This document shows positions 12,198 to 24,178 of a stretch of DNA of 64,000 nt, in pieces; within the stretch, counting starts at the first letter, position 1; every line of letters begins with the position of its first letter. The position numbers were made by a program, and so were the translations under genes. This DNA is from Rana temporaria (lineage: Eukaryota > Chordata > Amphibia > Anura > Ranidae): positions 332,609,952 through 332,673,951 of the forward strand of contig NC_053491.1 in the NCBI RefSeq assembly GCF_905171775.1, written 5' to 3'. The notes below the pieces were generated by a model. The model was given only the letters and a program-made list of their open reading frames with translations, made no database searches and was not told where the DNA came from.

Positions 12198-13296
12198 TAT
12201 ATGCGTAGAAAATGTGTCTATATAGACTCCCAAATATTACAGATCTCTGCCTGGATCAATAAGTGAAACAGATATCTCAAAAAAACACAACTCACAATGA
12301 CGTAAGTGCCACACTATACACAACCAAATATATAATGCATAAATATATAGATAGACTTGATATAATAAATAAGTGTAAGAGCCGAGCAAAGTCAGCATAG
12401 AATAAGTGCATTTTTTTTTAATATAAATAAAATGTATATAGGAAAGTCTCTGAGTGGTGGTACCAAAAAACAAGTGTTGAGAAATAAGGAGCTTCAGTGT
12501 GCAAAGGACACCTCTTGTGACTTCTTATCAGCTTACCTCACAGCTGTTGCTCTAAAGACCTGATAATTCTCAAGGGATACACATCCGAAAATATGATCAG
12601 CCAGGTGGTAGGAAACCCAAACCAGTGAGTATCTAGGTATAATTATATTTATCTGGGGTTCTGCTGAGACCTGAAATTTATTTCAAGGGTTCCTCCAGGG
12701 CAGAAAGGTTGAGAATGGCTGTACATTTCTGAATCTATAACTGATATGCCAAAAATATGAAAAATATGAAAATATGACAAAGAAAAAAAGAAGGAAAAAA
12801 AAAACCACCTTTTAGCTGAAAATATATATATATAATTATTTCCATTTAATTAAATTTGACTATAATAAAATGATAATAATAATGAAATAATTAATAATTT
12901 AAAAAATGTTTCCTGTAAGATAATAATGTGATTTGTGTGAAATAGGGCAGTTTCCAACATTGCTATACACGATCAATCCTTCTTACACATTACCTGACAT
13001 AAAATATGCAAGTTAAATTATTCGACTCTTGGGGTCTGCCAGGCTTTTTGTAACCATAAAATATACTGTATCTATGGCAGGCATTTAATGTAGACTGCAC
13101 AAAGAAATGGGTTACTCATTAATCAATGCTTCCTTCAAAATGTATCACTTCCAATTCCTCTGAAACAAAGAGTACATGAGATGTGGTCTTCAGAAGAAAT
13201 ATTCACATGGGCTCTTGTGACTGTATTACATGAACCTGAAAGGTCATTGGATCCTCTATGTAATGCATGTTGTAATGTATATGTTTGTATGTGATG
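12198..13296. other. Non-coding, AT-rich, unassigned
   Basis: AT-rich tracts near 12750-12920 and no recognisable exon or bounded repeat. Confidence 0.4.
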
Positions 13297-13802
13297 TTAA
13301 AGGGGTTGTAAAGGTAATTTTTTCCCCCTAAATGTCTTCCTTTACCTTAGTGCAGTCCTCCTTCACTTACCTCATACTTCCATTTTGCTTTTAAATGCCC
13401 TTATTTCTTCTGAGAAATCCTCACTTCCTGTTCTTCTGTCTGTAACTGCACACAGTAATGCAAGGCTTTCTCCCTGGTGTGGAGAAAGCCTATTGACGGG
13501 GAGGGGGTGAGCAGGCAAGTCAGGACACTCTCTACTTTGCAGATAGAGAAATGGGCTGTGTGTTAGTGGCCGTCCTGACACTCCTGCTCGTCCCTCCCCC
13601 TCAAGAAGCTTTCTCCACACCAGGGAGAAAGCCTTGCATTACTGTGTGGAGTTACAGACAGATAAACAGGAAGTGAGGATTTCTCAGAAGAAATAAGGAC
13701 ATTTAAAAGCAAAATCGAAGGATGAGGTAAGTAAAGGAGGACTGCACTAAGATAAAGGAAGCTATTTAGGGAATTTTTTTTTTACCTTTACAACCCCTTT
13801 AA
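13297..13802. mobile_element. Complete TTAA-flanked palindromic MITE
   Basis: TTAA at 13297-13300 and 13799-13802 bounds perfect 19-bp inverted ends (AAAGGGGTTGTAAAGGTAA). The two halves are largely mirror images (CTCACTTCCTGTT against AACAGGAAGTGAG). Partial copies lie at 5947-6138 and 27905-28178. TTAA fits piggyBac or Kolobok. Confidence 0.87.
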
Positions 13803-14691
13803 GAATCATGTATACTCCAGCTGAAGAAGAAATATGTATGAAAGGGTTTCAGTTTACTACACAATATTAGCAATAAGATGCCCAGAAAGGGTGCGATCAT
13901 CTTACATGTTGAAGCAAGGATAACTGAGATGGAGATGCACTTTGTAGCTGAAAACTGTTTTATTTTTTAGCTGGCACCATTATAATACAATTATCCTAGA
14001 CCTATCAATCTAAATTTGTAAAACACAATTCTATAGTACCTCCACAACTACAGTACATAAACAGTCCATATAATAAACTTGATGCATTGTATTCACTTTA
14101 CAGTCATCGGAAATAATCATAGTCTGTGTTGCTTTGGATATTTTAGTGATTTTTACAGCTTGGATATGAGTATTGTTAGATTTTAGTTACATGTGTTGAT
14201 TTTATAAGCTAGGACTTCCTCACTGATATGCAAATGAAGTTGTTGGACTGGTTTGTGAAGCTCAGCACAAGAAATGATGCTACAGGAAATGATGTACAGA
14301 AAGTGGGGGAGGCGAAATTACTTGAACAACCATGTGGTAAGAGACAAAGGAACAGTCGTGCTGGAGGACTGGGAGAAGGATATGTGTTGCCACATTTTGC
14401 TGGTTGGAAGTGAAAAAGTGGGACATTTTTGTGAAAAACAGTTTTGCTTTTGACTGTTGGTAATTGCTGTGGTTGCAGTTTTAGGTTCTTTACTAGCAGC
14501 TTTTTAAACACCTTTTCTGTCACTTTTTAAATAGCATTTTTTTCTTTCTTTCCTTCAGGCTGCTAATTAAGGGAAGTGGTTAATTGGTCACAGGTGCTCC
14601 AGGTACTATATGACTTTCTGTAGTACTCACTCTGAGATTGCTCACAATTTGCTTGCTGGATCTTTGACCACGTGGTGAGTTTAGATACAGA
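13803..14691. other. Non-coding, unassigned
   Basis: No gene recognised. Short frames near 14209-14523 lack family features or splice context. Confidence 0.4.
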
Positions 14692-15428
14692 GGCCCAGAT
14701 TCTCGTAGATCGGTGTATCTTTGTGCAGGCGTAACGTATCCTATTTACGTTACGCCTCCGCAACTTAGACGGGCAAGGGCAGTATTCTCAAAGCACTTGC
14801 CCTGTAAGTTGCGGCGGCGTAGCGTAAATAGGCCGGCGTAAGCCCGCCTAATTCAAATTTGGAAGATGTGGGCGTGCGTTATGTAAATGTTGTGTGACCC
14901 CACGTAAATGACGCTTTTTACGAACGGCGCATGCGCCGTCCGTGGACATATCCCAGTGTGCATTGCTCCAAAGTATGCCGCAAGGACGTATTGGTTTCGA
15001 CGTGAACGTAAATGACGTCCAGCCCCATTCACGGACGACTTACGCAAAGAACGTACATTTTTTAAAATTCGACGCGGGAACGGCGTCCATACTTAACATT
15101 GGTACGCCGCATGTACGCCTCATATAGCAGGGGTAACTTTACGCCGGGAAAAGCCTAACGTAAACGGCGTATCTGTACTGCGTCGGCCGGGCGTACGTTC
15201 GTGAATTCGCGTATCTAGCTGATTTACATATTTCAAGGTGTAAATCAGCGTACCCGCCCCTAGCGGCCAGCGTGAATATGCAGTTAAGATCCGACGGTGT
15301 AAGAGACTTACTTCGGTCGGATCTAATACAAATGTAAGAAGCAGGTGCAAAGATACGACCGCTCAGCCTCAGAGATACGTCGGCGTATCTGGAGATACGC
15401 CGTCGTATCTTCTTTGAGAATCTGGGCC
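14692..15428. mobile_element. Non-autonomous Harbinger element
   Basis: Perfect inverted ends GGCCCAGATTCTC with AGA on both sides (14689-14691 and 15429-15431). The interior carries the family blocks GGCGCATGCGCCGTCCGT, CTTACGCAAA and CTAGCGGCCAGCGTGA. Confidence 0.87.
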
Positions 15429-15560
15429 AGAGTTTATAACAGGAGTCTTCTAACCTGTCAGTAACATCTGAAGTTTCCTGTTAGTAATATTAATATAGTA
15501 ACTGAGATAATGCATGCTAGCAAGGTTGAAGGTTTTGTGCAGAGTCGCATGTAAACCACA

Positions 15561-15677
15561 ATGAAGCAACAGCTCCAGGATGGATATCGATGCGACAGAT
15601 GTGAGCGGGTTACCCTTCTGGAAGCACACGTTAGAGATCTGGAGGAGCAAATTGCAACACAGTCTGGGCAGAACTGA
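15561..15677 (+). pseudogene. Possible LINE ORF1 fragment (CxxC plus coiled coil)
   Basis: A 38-codon frame opens with ATG and encodes GYRCDRCERVTLLEAHVRDL followed by EEQIATQ and a stop. A CxxC pair followed directly by heptad-spaced leucines and acidic/basic residues resembles the ORF1 start of vertebrate CR1/L2 LINEs as I remember them. It could equally be a chance frame. No reverse transcriptase follows. Confidence 0.3.
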
Positions 15678-17304
15678 CAGAACTGATGAAGGGGGTCCTC
15701 TGCTCACTCAGCAGGTGGTTAGTAGTATTTTTGTCAACAAAGACAATGGTGCATTTTAGTGACACCCCATCACCACCAGTGTTTGGTACCAGACCGGATG
15801 GAGTGATGAAATGCTGCACTTGGGAAAAAGCTGCATTACCTGCAGTGTTGCTTTTTAATCATGTGACCTCATAAGTTTTACATTTGTAGGCAGATGGTTT
15901 GTGCTCTGTCTTGGTGATGCTGCACTGAAGTCAGTGCAAGCATCTTGCAGTAGATCTGCACATGTTTGTCACCGCACAATTTTATTGGACTTTTTGTATG
16001 AAATGTATGTTTTATGCATATTATTTATTGCAGTAGCTCTTCCAATAGTATATGTCTCCATCTCTGTATGTCCCTTCCTCCACTGAGGCTGAGGGATCCC
16101 TCCATGCTATTCCTACTTCTGTGCCTGCTTGCCCCCCCTGGTCTCACTCGGTTCCTCCCCCCTGTCTCACACACCTCCAGTTCAGTTAACAGAACACATT
16201 TTTTACTGAGAACCTGAAATATGACAGAAACTCCTATTATAATCTAAGAGAAGAAGAGGGGGTGGAGGGAGAGAGAGCCCCTACAGGCTACAGGAGTACC
16301 CCCTGATGGCCTTCTTCTCTTCTACTATCCTGTTCTGCTTTCACCCTCCTGCCAGGCAGTGCCTGAAGTCCGCCCCTGATACAAGTTCTGAGCAGACACA
16401 AAAACAGCCTCAGGAGCGGCATCGGGCAGAGAATAGCAGAGGGAGAGAGAACACAGTCCTCACCGCCTCTGTCTCTTTCCTCCTCGCTCCCAGCACTGGG
16501 CTGACAGGAAAAGTGTTACCGCTGTCACTGCTCCTGTCAGCAGCGCCCCTCTCAATGCGTCGTCAGGGGCAGGTACCCCCCTGCCCTCCCCCCCAGTTAC
16601 CGTCCTGCCTACAAATGTGTGTTTTACGACGGCAAGCTAGTTAGCCTGCCTAGGCTGGGAAGGGGTTGACTGGGTACTCACTCTTTTGCTAGGCTTTTTG
16701 GGCCCTACCTTCTGTAACACCCTCTGCATGTTAAATGTGGGAAACAACACCCATTTATATTAGACGTAAAGAATGTCTGCAAATGGAGAATGTCTGCAAA
16801 ATCTGTCTGTTTACAGCTGAATGACGGAACCATCATATGACTGTAGGCCTTCCCCAGTGCCTGATGCTTCCTCAGGAAAAAGACTTGATAGAAATGGATG
16901 GGTTTTCCAAGCTGATTACAATGGTTTACTCCCATGATAGGCTAGGCCCCACAGTGCTCCTCTTTGGTTCTCCATAGGCAAAAACATGCAAATTCGCCAG
17001 CCGTATTTACCTAGTATCTGCAGGCACCTTATGGCTGTTAGAGAAAAGCTCTATGAAATATTTGTTATCAGTAGAAAGCAGCTTTTGAAGTTGCTGTGGA
17101 ACTATGAATCCCATGAGTCCCAGTATAACTGATTGAGCTCCAAACTACTTTTTAAACTTTTGTTCGGTGTTCAAAATATTTTTTTTACATTTAGTCGGCC
17201 TAATACAAATATGTTAAAGCTAAACTCCAAGAAAAAAAAAAAGTACCCTTGCAATGGGGCAACCTCTGCATAGCCAGGGTTCAACGCTCTTTTTTGCCCA
17301 TGGT
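15678..17304. other. Non-coding, partly repeat-derived
   Basis: No exon recognised. C-rich stretches near 16120-16640 produce a 112-codon frame with proline/serine bias and no recognisable domain. Near 17215 GCTAAACTCCAAG resembles the start of another TTAA-type repeat. Confidence 0.4.
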
Positions 17305-18532
17305 GGGGTAGATTCAGAGAGCAATTACGCCGGCGTATCCATAGATACGCCGCATAATTGCTAAGTAGCGCCGGCATATCTACTTTCTGTATTCAGAAAG
17401 CTAGATACGCCGACTTTAGCCTAAGGCCCCATACACACGGGAGGATTTATCCGTGGATACGGTCCAGCGGACCGTTTCCGCGGATAAATCCTCTCGAGGA
17501 TTTCAGCAGATTTTAATGCGATGGAGTGTACTCACCATCGCATTGAAATCCGCGCCGAAATCCTCTGGCGATGACGTGTCGCGCCGTCGCCGCGATTATG
17601 ACGCGGCGACGTGCGCGGCGCTGTCATATAAGGAATTCCACGCATGCGTCGAATCATTACGACGCATGCGGGGGATCCCTTCGGACGGATGGATCCGGTG
17701 AGTCTATACAGACCAGCGGATCCATCCGTTGGGATGGATTCCAGCAGATGGATTTGCTTGGCATGTCAGCAAATATTCGATCTGCTGGAATCCATCCCAG
17801 GGGAGAAATATCCGCGGAAACAGATCCGCTGGAGTGTACACACCATAGGATCTATCCGCTGAAACCCATTTGCTGGGAATTTTCAGCGGATGGATTCTAT
17901 CGTGTGTACAGGGCCTAAGATACGACTGGCATAAGTCTCTTACGCCGTCGTATCTTAGGGTGCATTCTGACGCTGGCCGCTAGATGGCGCTCCCATAGAT
18001 GTCAGCGTAGAGTATGCAAATTACGTACTTACGCCGATTCACGAACGTACGTGCGCCCGGCGGTAGTTTTTTTACGTCGTTTGCGTACGTCGTTTTCGTC
18101 GTAAGGCTGCTCCTGCTATTAGGAGGCGCAGCCAATGTTAGGTATGGACGTCGTTCCCGCGTCGCGATTTGAAATTTTTACGTCATTTGCGTAAGTCGTT
18201 CGTGAATGGCACTGGACGCCATTTACGTAAACGTCGATACCAATGACGTCCTTGCGACGTCAATTACCGCAATGCACGTCAAAAATTTTTAGGGACGGCC
18301 CATGCGCAGTACGTTCGGTGCGGGAACGCGCCTAATTTAAATGATCCACGCCCCCTACGGGATCATTTGAATTACGCGCGCTTACGCCGGCACCTTTTAC
18401 GCTACGCCACCGCAACTTTATAGGCAAGTGCTTTGTGAATCAAGCACTTGCCCATAAAACTTGCGGCTGCGTAACGTAAATGTCATACGTTACGCCGCCA
18501 CAGTTTTGCGCACCCCTACCTGAATCTACCCC
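17305..18532. mobile_element. Non-autonomous Harbinger element with an inner MITE
   Basis: Perfect inverted ends GGGGTAGATTCA and TGAATCTACCCC with GGT on both sides (17302-17304 and 18533-18535). It carries the family blocks (CTTACGCCGTCGTATCTTAG, CTGGCCGCTAG, GCGTAAGTCGTTCGTGAATG). A 491-bp MITE (17425-17915) is inserted in the left part. Confidence 0.87.
17425..17915. mobile_element. TAA-flanked MITE nested in a Harbinger element
   Basis: The ends GGCCCCATACACACG and CGTGTGTACAGGGCC are inverted copies with two mismatches, flanked by TAA at 17422-17424 and 17916-17918. The interior is built of ATCCGC/GCGGAT palindromes. Open frames are artefacts of this composition. Confidence 0.87.
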
Positions 18533-18655
18533 GGTATGATTTAATGGCACTATCATTTACCTTACTTTACCTTTTACTCCCACAGGCTACTCCTCTCACT
18601 GCAACTGGTCACCCAAGTAATGTTTCCTCAGCACTTTGTCCATTGGTCATCATGA

Positions 18656-18658
18656 TAT

Positions 18659-18714
<56 letters not shown>
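18656..18714. repeat. (AT)n microsatellite
   Basis: About 55 bp of near-pure AT dinucleotides. Confidence 0.95.
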
Positions 18715-18717
<3 letters not shown>

Positions 18718-18719
18718 CA

Positions 18720-19690
18720 TTTTAAAATATATCTAAAGCCAGCATTTTTTTTCCTTTTGGATATAGTTGAGAATGGTTAACACCGCTGTATTCTGTGTCA
18801 CATTGGGGAGATTTCCCTTCACTTCCTCTTCTGTAAACCCAACAGAATGTGAGAAGAAATCTCTGCAGGGTGGAGAAAATATTGTTTTAGGTAGTTGTCA
18901 CCATTGGAACATTTTCCCTCTATTCCTGTTCTGAGTGTGGATTGTTTCCTCTGTAATACTTCATATTCTTGTTGCACACGTTCGTGGATAAGCTCTCAAA
19001 GTTTGGGTGCTGCAGCAACAACCAGTTTGGACGCCACTTTTGTTAAACTATGGAGTGCTGGCAAATATCTACTTTGGATTGTTTCCTCTGGACATGGTGG
19101 ATTAGACCAGAAGTTTCTTAGTTATTGGAGCACATGGTGCTTAAGATCACACAATCACAACCTTTTTTTTGTTTATAAAGACTTTAATTGGACTTCAAAT
19201 GAACAGAGAAAGAAGCCTTGGATGAAAAGTATCCACGAAAAATTTACTCCGAAGGGAAACGCAGAGTGGTGTATGATTATCACAAACTAGGAAATGTTTA
19301 TTAATACAATAAAAGTTCCATGACAAAAAGGCGACCTTTATCACACCATAATAAAAACAATTTGAGACAACATTGTCAACAATCAAATAGAATAATAGAG
19401 AACCCGGGTTCACATGCATTACCCACTTGCACACCACCAGTCAACCATTTGCACTAATTAAATACTATGCGAAAAACAGCGATGGCCTGTGTCAATGCGA
19501 TAATAATTGGCAAGCAACAATTCAGGGGGCACATCAACAAAAATGTCCATAGAAAACAATAAGGAAAAGAACAAGCTGACCTTGTTGTATGGACTGATGC
19601 TGTATTTTCTAGTGCTTACAGGCGCAGGTAAAGGATTAAAGGCTATTTGACCACCATGCAATATTGGCTAGCAGGTAAGTGAAGGAGGTG
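18720..19690. other. Non-coding, probably repeat-derived
   Basis: Contains segments reminiscent of dispersed frog repeats (TTGGATATAGTTGAGAATGG; GGGGAGATTTCCCTTCACTT) but no boundaries could be set. No gene seen. Confidence 0.4.
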
Positions 19691-19701
19691 ACATCTACCT
19701 C

Positions 19702-20088
19702 CTACACAACTCGATTCCGGATCGGCTTCACTGTTACTCTGGAGATCTGGGGAATTTGGAGGGTGAATAGACTAGTGGGATTGCTATTATTGAGAAAATC
19801 TACCAGTGAGGATCGAGCATCAGCAAGTAAATGGGCAATGTTGACAATGTGCATGTAGGCCGGTGCAAGTTGACCTCCCAGCACTGGTGACACTGTTGCA
19901 TCTACTGTGCAGGGAGAGTGTAGGACAGAAGGAAGACCCATTCCTCTTAGGTCTCCATACGTGTCATTGGGTGGGCTGCTATCCGACTGGATCTTGCCAC
20001 CTGGGAGACCTCTGCAGCCATCTTTGGTGAGGGCAGAGCTTACAAAAAGTCCTGCAGTTTGCAAGTATTCTGCGTATGGTATATGCAA
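19702..20088 (-). CDS. Unassigned 128-codon open frame
   Basis: An open frame on the same strand as camk2a, with mixed composition rather than simple-sequence bias. I recognise no domain, signal peptide or family motif. It lies next to retroposon-like DNA (20090-20240), has no clear acceptor/donor pair at its ends, and is most likely a repeat-derived or chance frame. It is listed only because its residue composition looks more protein-like than its neighbours. Confidence 0.15.
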   Translation of the reverse strand: MHIPYAEYLQTAGLFVSSALTKDGCRGLPGGKIQSDSSPPNDTYGDLRGMGLPSVLHSPCTVDATVSPVLGGQLAPAYMHIVNIAHLLADARSSLVDFLNNSNPTSLFTLQIPQISRVTVKPIRNRVV

Positions 20089-20089
20089 A

Positions 20090-20245
20090 AGAGGAAAGAT
20101 ATGGACAGCCGCACTCCAATTTCTTAAAAAGACGTGCCCTTTATTGGGTAAAGGAAAAATGCACTACAGGTATCAGCACACAGTGGGAAAAACAGCTGAC
20201 GCGTTTCGCATTGGATATCAATGCTTAGTCATAGCTTAGTAGCTG
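20090..20245 (-). repeat. Dispersed retroposon-like repeat
   Basis: Reading the minus strand, the segment contains CAATGCGAAACGCGTCAGC, then CCCAATAAAGGGC, a polyadenylation-like hexamer, before its end. I recognise it as a frequent frog repeat but cannot assign a family. Confidence 0.45.
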
Positions 20246-20344
20246 GCAGGGTCAAAGCTCTCCAAAATATGACGACCACAAAACAAAACAAAACATTTTT
20301 CATATTTTGTTATAAAATTTTGCAAACCAGTAATTTTTCCCCTT

Positions 20345-21292
20345 CACTGAATGACACTGATGAGGTGGTACTGATAGGTGACACTTATGTGCACTGATGA
20401 GGCTGCACTGATGGGTGGCACTGATGACCACTGATGATGAGGCACTGATTGGCAGCACTGATATGAACTGATAGGTGGCACTGCTGGGCACTGATTAGCA
20501 GTACTGATGGGCAGTGATAGATGGCACTGGTGGGCATGGATTTGCAGCACTGGAGGGCACTGATTAGCAGCACTGGTGGGCACTTAGGGGACCGATGTCC
20601 CTCTAACAGAAGCCGGTTACCGGCTTTATTATTTTCTTAACGCTAACATCGTGAAGAAAGAAAAAGCAGATAACCAGCTTTCGTGATAAGCTGTCATTGG
20701 CTGACAGCTGATCACACGGTAAAGGGCCCACTGTGATTGGCCCTTTACCCTGCTCTGTGATCAGCCGAGTCCCAAGAACGCGATGATCACAGAGCACGGG
20801 TGGCGCAGGAACGGGAGGACGTACATGGACACCCTCCCGAAAGATGGCTACAGCACAGATGTTAAGTGGTTAAAAAAAGATGCACACACTGATGGCCACT
20901 GATGATGAGGCACTGATGGGCACTGATTGGCAGCACTGATGGGAACTGATAAGTGGCACTGGTGGGCACTGATTAGCAGCACTGGTGGGCACTTAGGGGA
21001 CCAATGTCCCTCTAACAGAAGCCGGTCACCGGCTTTATTATTTTCTTCACGCAAACGGCATAAAGAAAAGAAAAAAAAAGATAATCAGCTTCCGTGATCA
21101 GCTGTCATTGACTGACAGCTGATCACATGCTAAAGGGCCCGCTGTAATTGGCCCTTTACCCTGCTCTGTGATCAGCCAAGTCCCAAGAACTCGACAATAA
21201 CAGAGCACGGGTGACGCGAGAATGGGAGGACGTACATGGACACCCTCCCTAAAGATGGCTACAGCGCAGACGTCAAGTGGTTAAAAAAAGAT
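20345..21292. repeat. Two tandem copies of a repeat with internal minisatellite
   Basis: Copy one (20345-20872) and copy two (about 20885-21292) both run from a CACTGATGGGCACTGAT-type minisatellite through TCCCTCTAACAGAAGCCGGT and AAAGGGCC...GGCCCTTTACC to GGACGTACATGGACACCCTC and AAGTGGTTAAAAAAAGATGC. The flanking units are about 10% diverged. Confidence 0.75.
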
Positions 21293-21364
21293 GCGGTAAC
21301 AAAGCCCACCAAGTTAGCTTCTGCTCAATCTCCCGCTAATAAGGTTTCCCCCTGTAACCCATGC

Positions 21365-22135
21365 TATGACTAAACCCTTAGTGGATGAAATGCATTAGAG
21401 AGGCCTGCCTTATAGTTGGGAGACTGAGCTGGAGGTGTTTTTTTGTTTCCGTGGTTCACCTTTACAGTGTACGGTATTTGCATCTCTTTTTAAATCCTAT
21501 TGTTGAGCAGATGTGCTCTATTAGGACAACAAGAACATCCCTCTAATGAGTGCTATGTCTAAGACCTTATGCCACGTACACGCGATCGAAAATTCCGACA
21601 ACAAATGTTCGATGTGAGCTTTTGGTCAAATATTCTGACCGCGCGTATGCTCCATCGGATATTTGCTGTCAAAATTTCAGACAACAAATGTTTGAGAGCT
21701 GGTTCTTGTCGGAAATTCCGATTGTCTGTATGCAATTCCAATGCACAAAAATCCTACACATGCTTGGAATCAATTCGACGCATGCTCGGAATCATTGAAC
21801 TTAATTTTTCTCGTCTCGTCATAGTGTTGTACGTCACCGCGTTGTTGACGTTCGGAGTTTCAGACAACATTTGTGTGACCGTGTGTATGCAACACAAGTT
21901 TGAGCCAAAATTCCGTCGGAAAAAAAGCAGCGGTTTGGTTGTCGGAAATTCCGATCCTGTGTACGCGGCATTAGCGGCTAAAATGCATTAGAGGGACGTG
22001 CCTTATCGGTGGAAGACTGAGCTGAGGCCAACTTGGTGATTATTTTGTTGCCGTGATTCACTTTTACAGTGTGTGATATTTGCATCTCTTTTTAAATCCT
22101 ATTGTTGAGCAGACGTGCTCTATTAGCGCACCAAG
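21365..22135. repeat. About 165-bp direct duplication split by a MITE
   Basis: Segments 21365-21530 and 21974-22135 are similar (AAATGCATTAGAG, GAAGACTGAGCTG/GGAGACTGAGCTG, TTTGCATCTCTTTTTAAATC, GCTCTATTAG). The MITE 21570-21970 lies between them. Confidence 0.65.
21570..21970. mobile_element. TTA-flanked MITE
   Basis: The ends share about 30 bp of inverted repeat around CGTACAC and TTCCGACAAC, and TTA flanks both sides (21567-21569 and 21971-21973). Harbinger-type target duplication. Overlapping open frames are artefacts of ATTCCGAC-type repeats. Confidence 0.88.
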
Positions 22136-22253
22136 CACCTGTCAGCTGTGAAGCCGGGCGGTTCATTTACACAGCGGCATCTGAGCGGTGCCGTTGTCCT
22201 AGTTTTTGGATGTGGTACTTGTTGAAACTGTCAAACAGAAGTCTTAAATGTAC

Positions 22254-22779
22254 TTAAAGCGGGAGTTCACCCATTTAAAAAAAAAAAAAAAATCTCCCCT
22301 TAGCTTCCTGCTCGTTCGGTCTAGGGGAATCGGCTATTTATATTAAAATAGGTGCAGTACTTACCCGTTTTCGAGCTGTATCTTCTTCCGTCGCTTCCGG
22401 GTATGGGTCTTCGGGAGCGGGCGTTCCTTCTTGATTGACATTCTTCCGAGAGGCTTCCGACGGTCGCATCCATCGCGTCACTCGTAGCCGAAAGAAGCCG
22501 AACGTCGGTGCGGCTCTATACTGCGCCTGCGCACCGACGTTCGGCTTCTTTCGGAAAATCGTGACGCGATGGATGCGACCGTCGGAAGCCTCTCGGAAAC
22601 CTGTCAATCAAGAAGGACCGCCCATTCCCGAAGCCCATACCCGGAAGCGACGGAGAGGATGCGTCTCGTAAACGGGTAAGTACTGCACCTATTTTAAAAT
22701 AAATTGCCGATTCCCCTAGTAATAACGAGCAGGAAGCGAAGGGGGAAAAGTGCCCTCTAAGGGTGAACCCCCGCTTTAA
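22254..22779. mobile_element. TTAA-flanked foldback element, copy 1
   Basis: TTAA at both ends bounds AAAGCGGGAGTTCACCC and its inverted copy GGTGAACCCCCGCTTT. Almost the entire length is palindromic (ATGCGACCGTCGGAAGCCTC and its complement). Copies 2 and 3 lie at 33174 and 34535. Mirror-image open frames on both strands are artefacts. Confidence 0.88.
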
Positions 22780-23172
22780 AGAAGAGTTCTGTTTAGGCTT
22801 CTCTGTAATCTCGTGTGCGCATTTCATCCATGCTGTTTCCCTGTTATTATGTCAACACTAGCAGACTAAGCAATGGAAGTCATAACTGTCATTCACCTTA
22901 GAACGCTTTGACACCTGAAGTGTATGGCTGAGCAAAAATTCTTATACATTTCTGCAAAACGTGCACATTTCCCTTTACAAAATGACTGCAGGACATCTCT
23001 CCTTGAAGTTATGGAGTTGAGGAGAAAGGAGGTTGTTCTTTAGTCCAGTAGAAGAGAACTGATGACTTGAGATTTTAGTGCAACGGAGACAGAGATGTCA
23101 GCTCAAGCAGGAATCAGTGCCTAATGTGAATTCTGGCAGATCAACAAGTATTTGTCTGTACTCATTGCATTT
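22780..23172. other. Non-coding, unassigned
   Basis: No gene or repeat boundary recognised. Confidence 0.4.
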
Positions 23173-23701
23173 TTAACCACTTGCGGACCGCACTGTAGCC
23201 GAATGAGCTTTAGCACGCTGATGTTCTCCCAGAACGGCGCCCACTACAGCGCGCCCGGCGCTCTTTATGATCTCTGTGTCCTTTAAGGTATAATACACCT
23301 GGTCACACAGTGCCCATCAGTGCAGCCTCATCAATGAAGGAGAAAAAATACCTGAAAATTTTTATAACAAACTATAAAACTGTTTTGTTTTTCCAATTTT
23401 TTGTTCTTTTTTTGTTTAAAAAAAAAACAAAACAGTGATTAAATACCACTAAAGAAATCTCTATTTGCAGGAAAACAATTAATAAAAATGTAACTTGGGT
23501 ACAGTGTTGCATGACCGCGCAATTGTCATTCAAAGAGTGACAGCTCTGAAAGCTGAAAATTGGCCTGGGCAGGAAGGGTTTTTTTTTTCCACAAAAAGTC
23601 TTTATTGGGTGAATAATTGTGCATAATACATTGTAAATAATACATCATGTAGGTAGGAAGGTGGTTAAGTGCCCAGTAAGTAAGTGGTTAAGACAGATGT
23701 A
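23173..23701. mobile_element. TTAA-flanked element with TTAACCACTT ends
   Basis: Begins TTAACCACTTGCGG at 23173 and ends AAGTGGTTAA at 23701. Near 23580 a poly-T run followed by CTTTATTGGG suggests a small minus-strand retroposed tail inserted within it. Non-coding. Confidence 0.65.
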
Positions 23702-23736
23702 GGAAGGTTGTAATATGTCTGCCTGGGAAGGGGTTA

Positions 23737-24178
23737 AACCTCTCTCTACCTTATCGTTCTCTTCGTTCCTCCCAAGACCTCCTGTTCTCTAGCTCCCTCG
23801 TCACCTCCTCCCATGCTTGCCTCCAGGACTTTTCCAGAGCCTCTCCAATCCTATGGAACGCCTTACCCAATCTGTCCGATTATCTCAGACTCTATTAGCT
23901 TTTAGACGATCCTTGAAAACACTTCTCTTCAGATAAGCCTATCCTACACACACCTAACAACTGTATTTTCATTTTCTTCATCACCTCATCCCCCACAGCT
24001 ATTACCTTCTGTTCCACTCGACCCTCCCTTCTAGATTGTAAGCTCTAATGAGCAGCGCCCTCTGATTTCTCCGGTATTGATTTGTATTGTAACTGTACTG
24101 TCTTTTCCCCATGTTGTAAAGCTCTGCGTAAACTGTTGGCCCTACATAAATCCTGAATAATAATAATAATTCTATATA
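23737..24178 (+). mobile_element. LINE 3' end, L2/CR1-related
   Basis: The stretch reads through remains of the C-terminal reverse transcriptase region (TGGAACGCCTTACC, then a degenerate DDP..KTLLF-like stretch). It then reaches the 3' tail typical of frog L2-like elements: AGATTGTAAGCTCTAATGAG, GTAAAGCTCTGCGTAAA, and an (AAT)n terminus. It is 5' truncated and carries stops. Confidence 0.75.

Noticed and set aside
16306..16644. 112-codon plus-strand frame
   Set aside because: C-rich, low-complexity region with no domain, no splice context and no repeat-protein similarity I recognise.
22338..22827. Similar 70-100-codon frames on both strands at 22.4, 33.3 and 34.7 kb
   Set aside because: Mirror-image translations of the palindromic TTAA foldback element, not genes.
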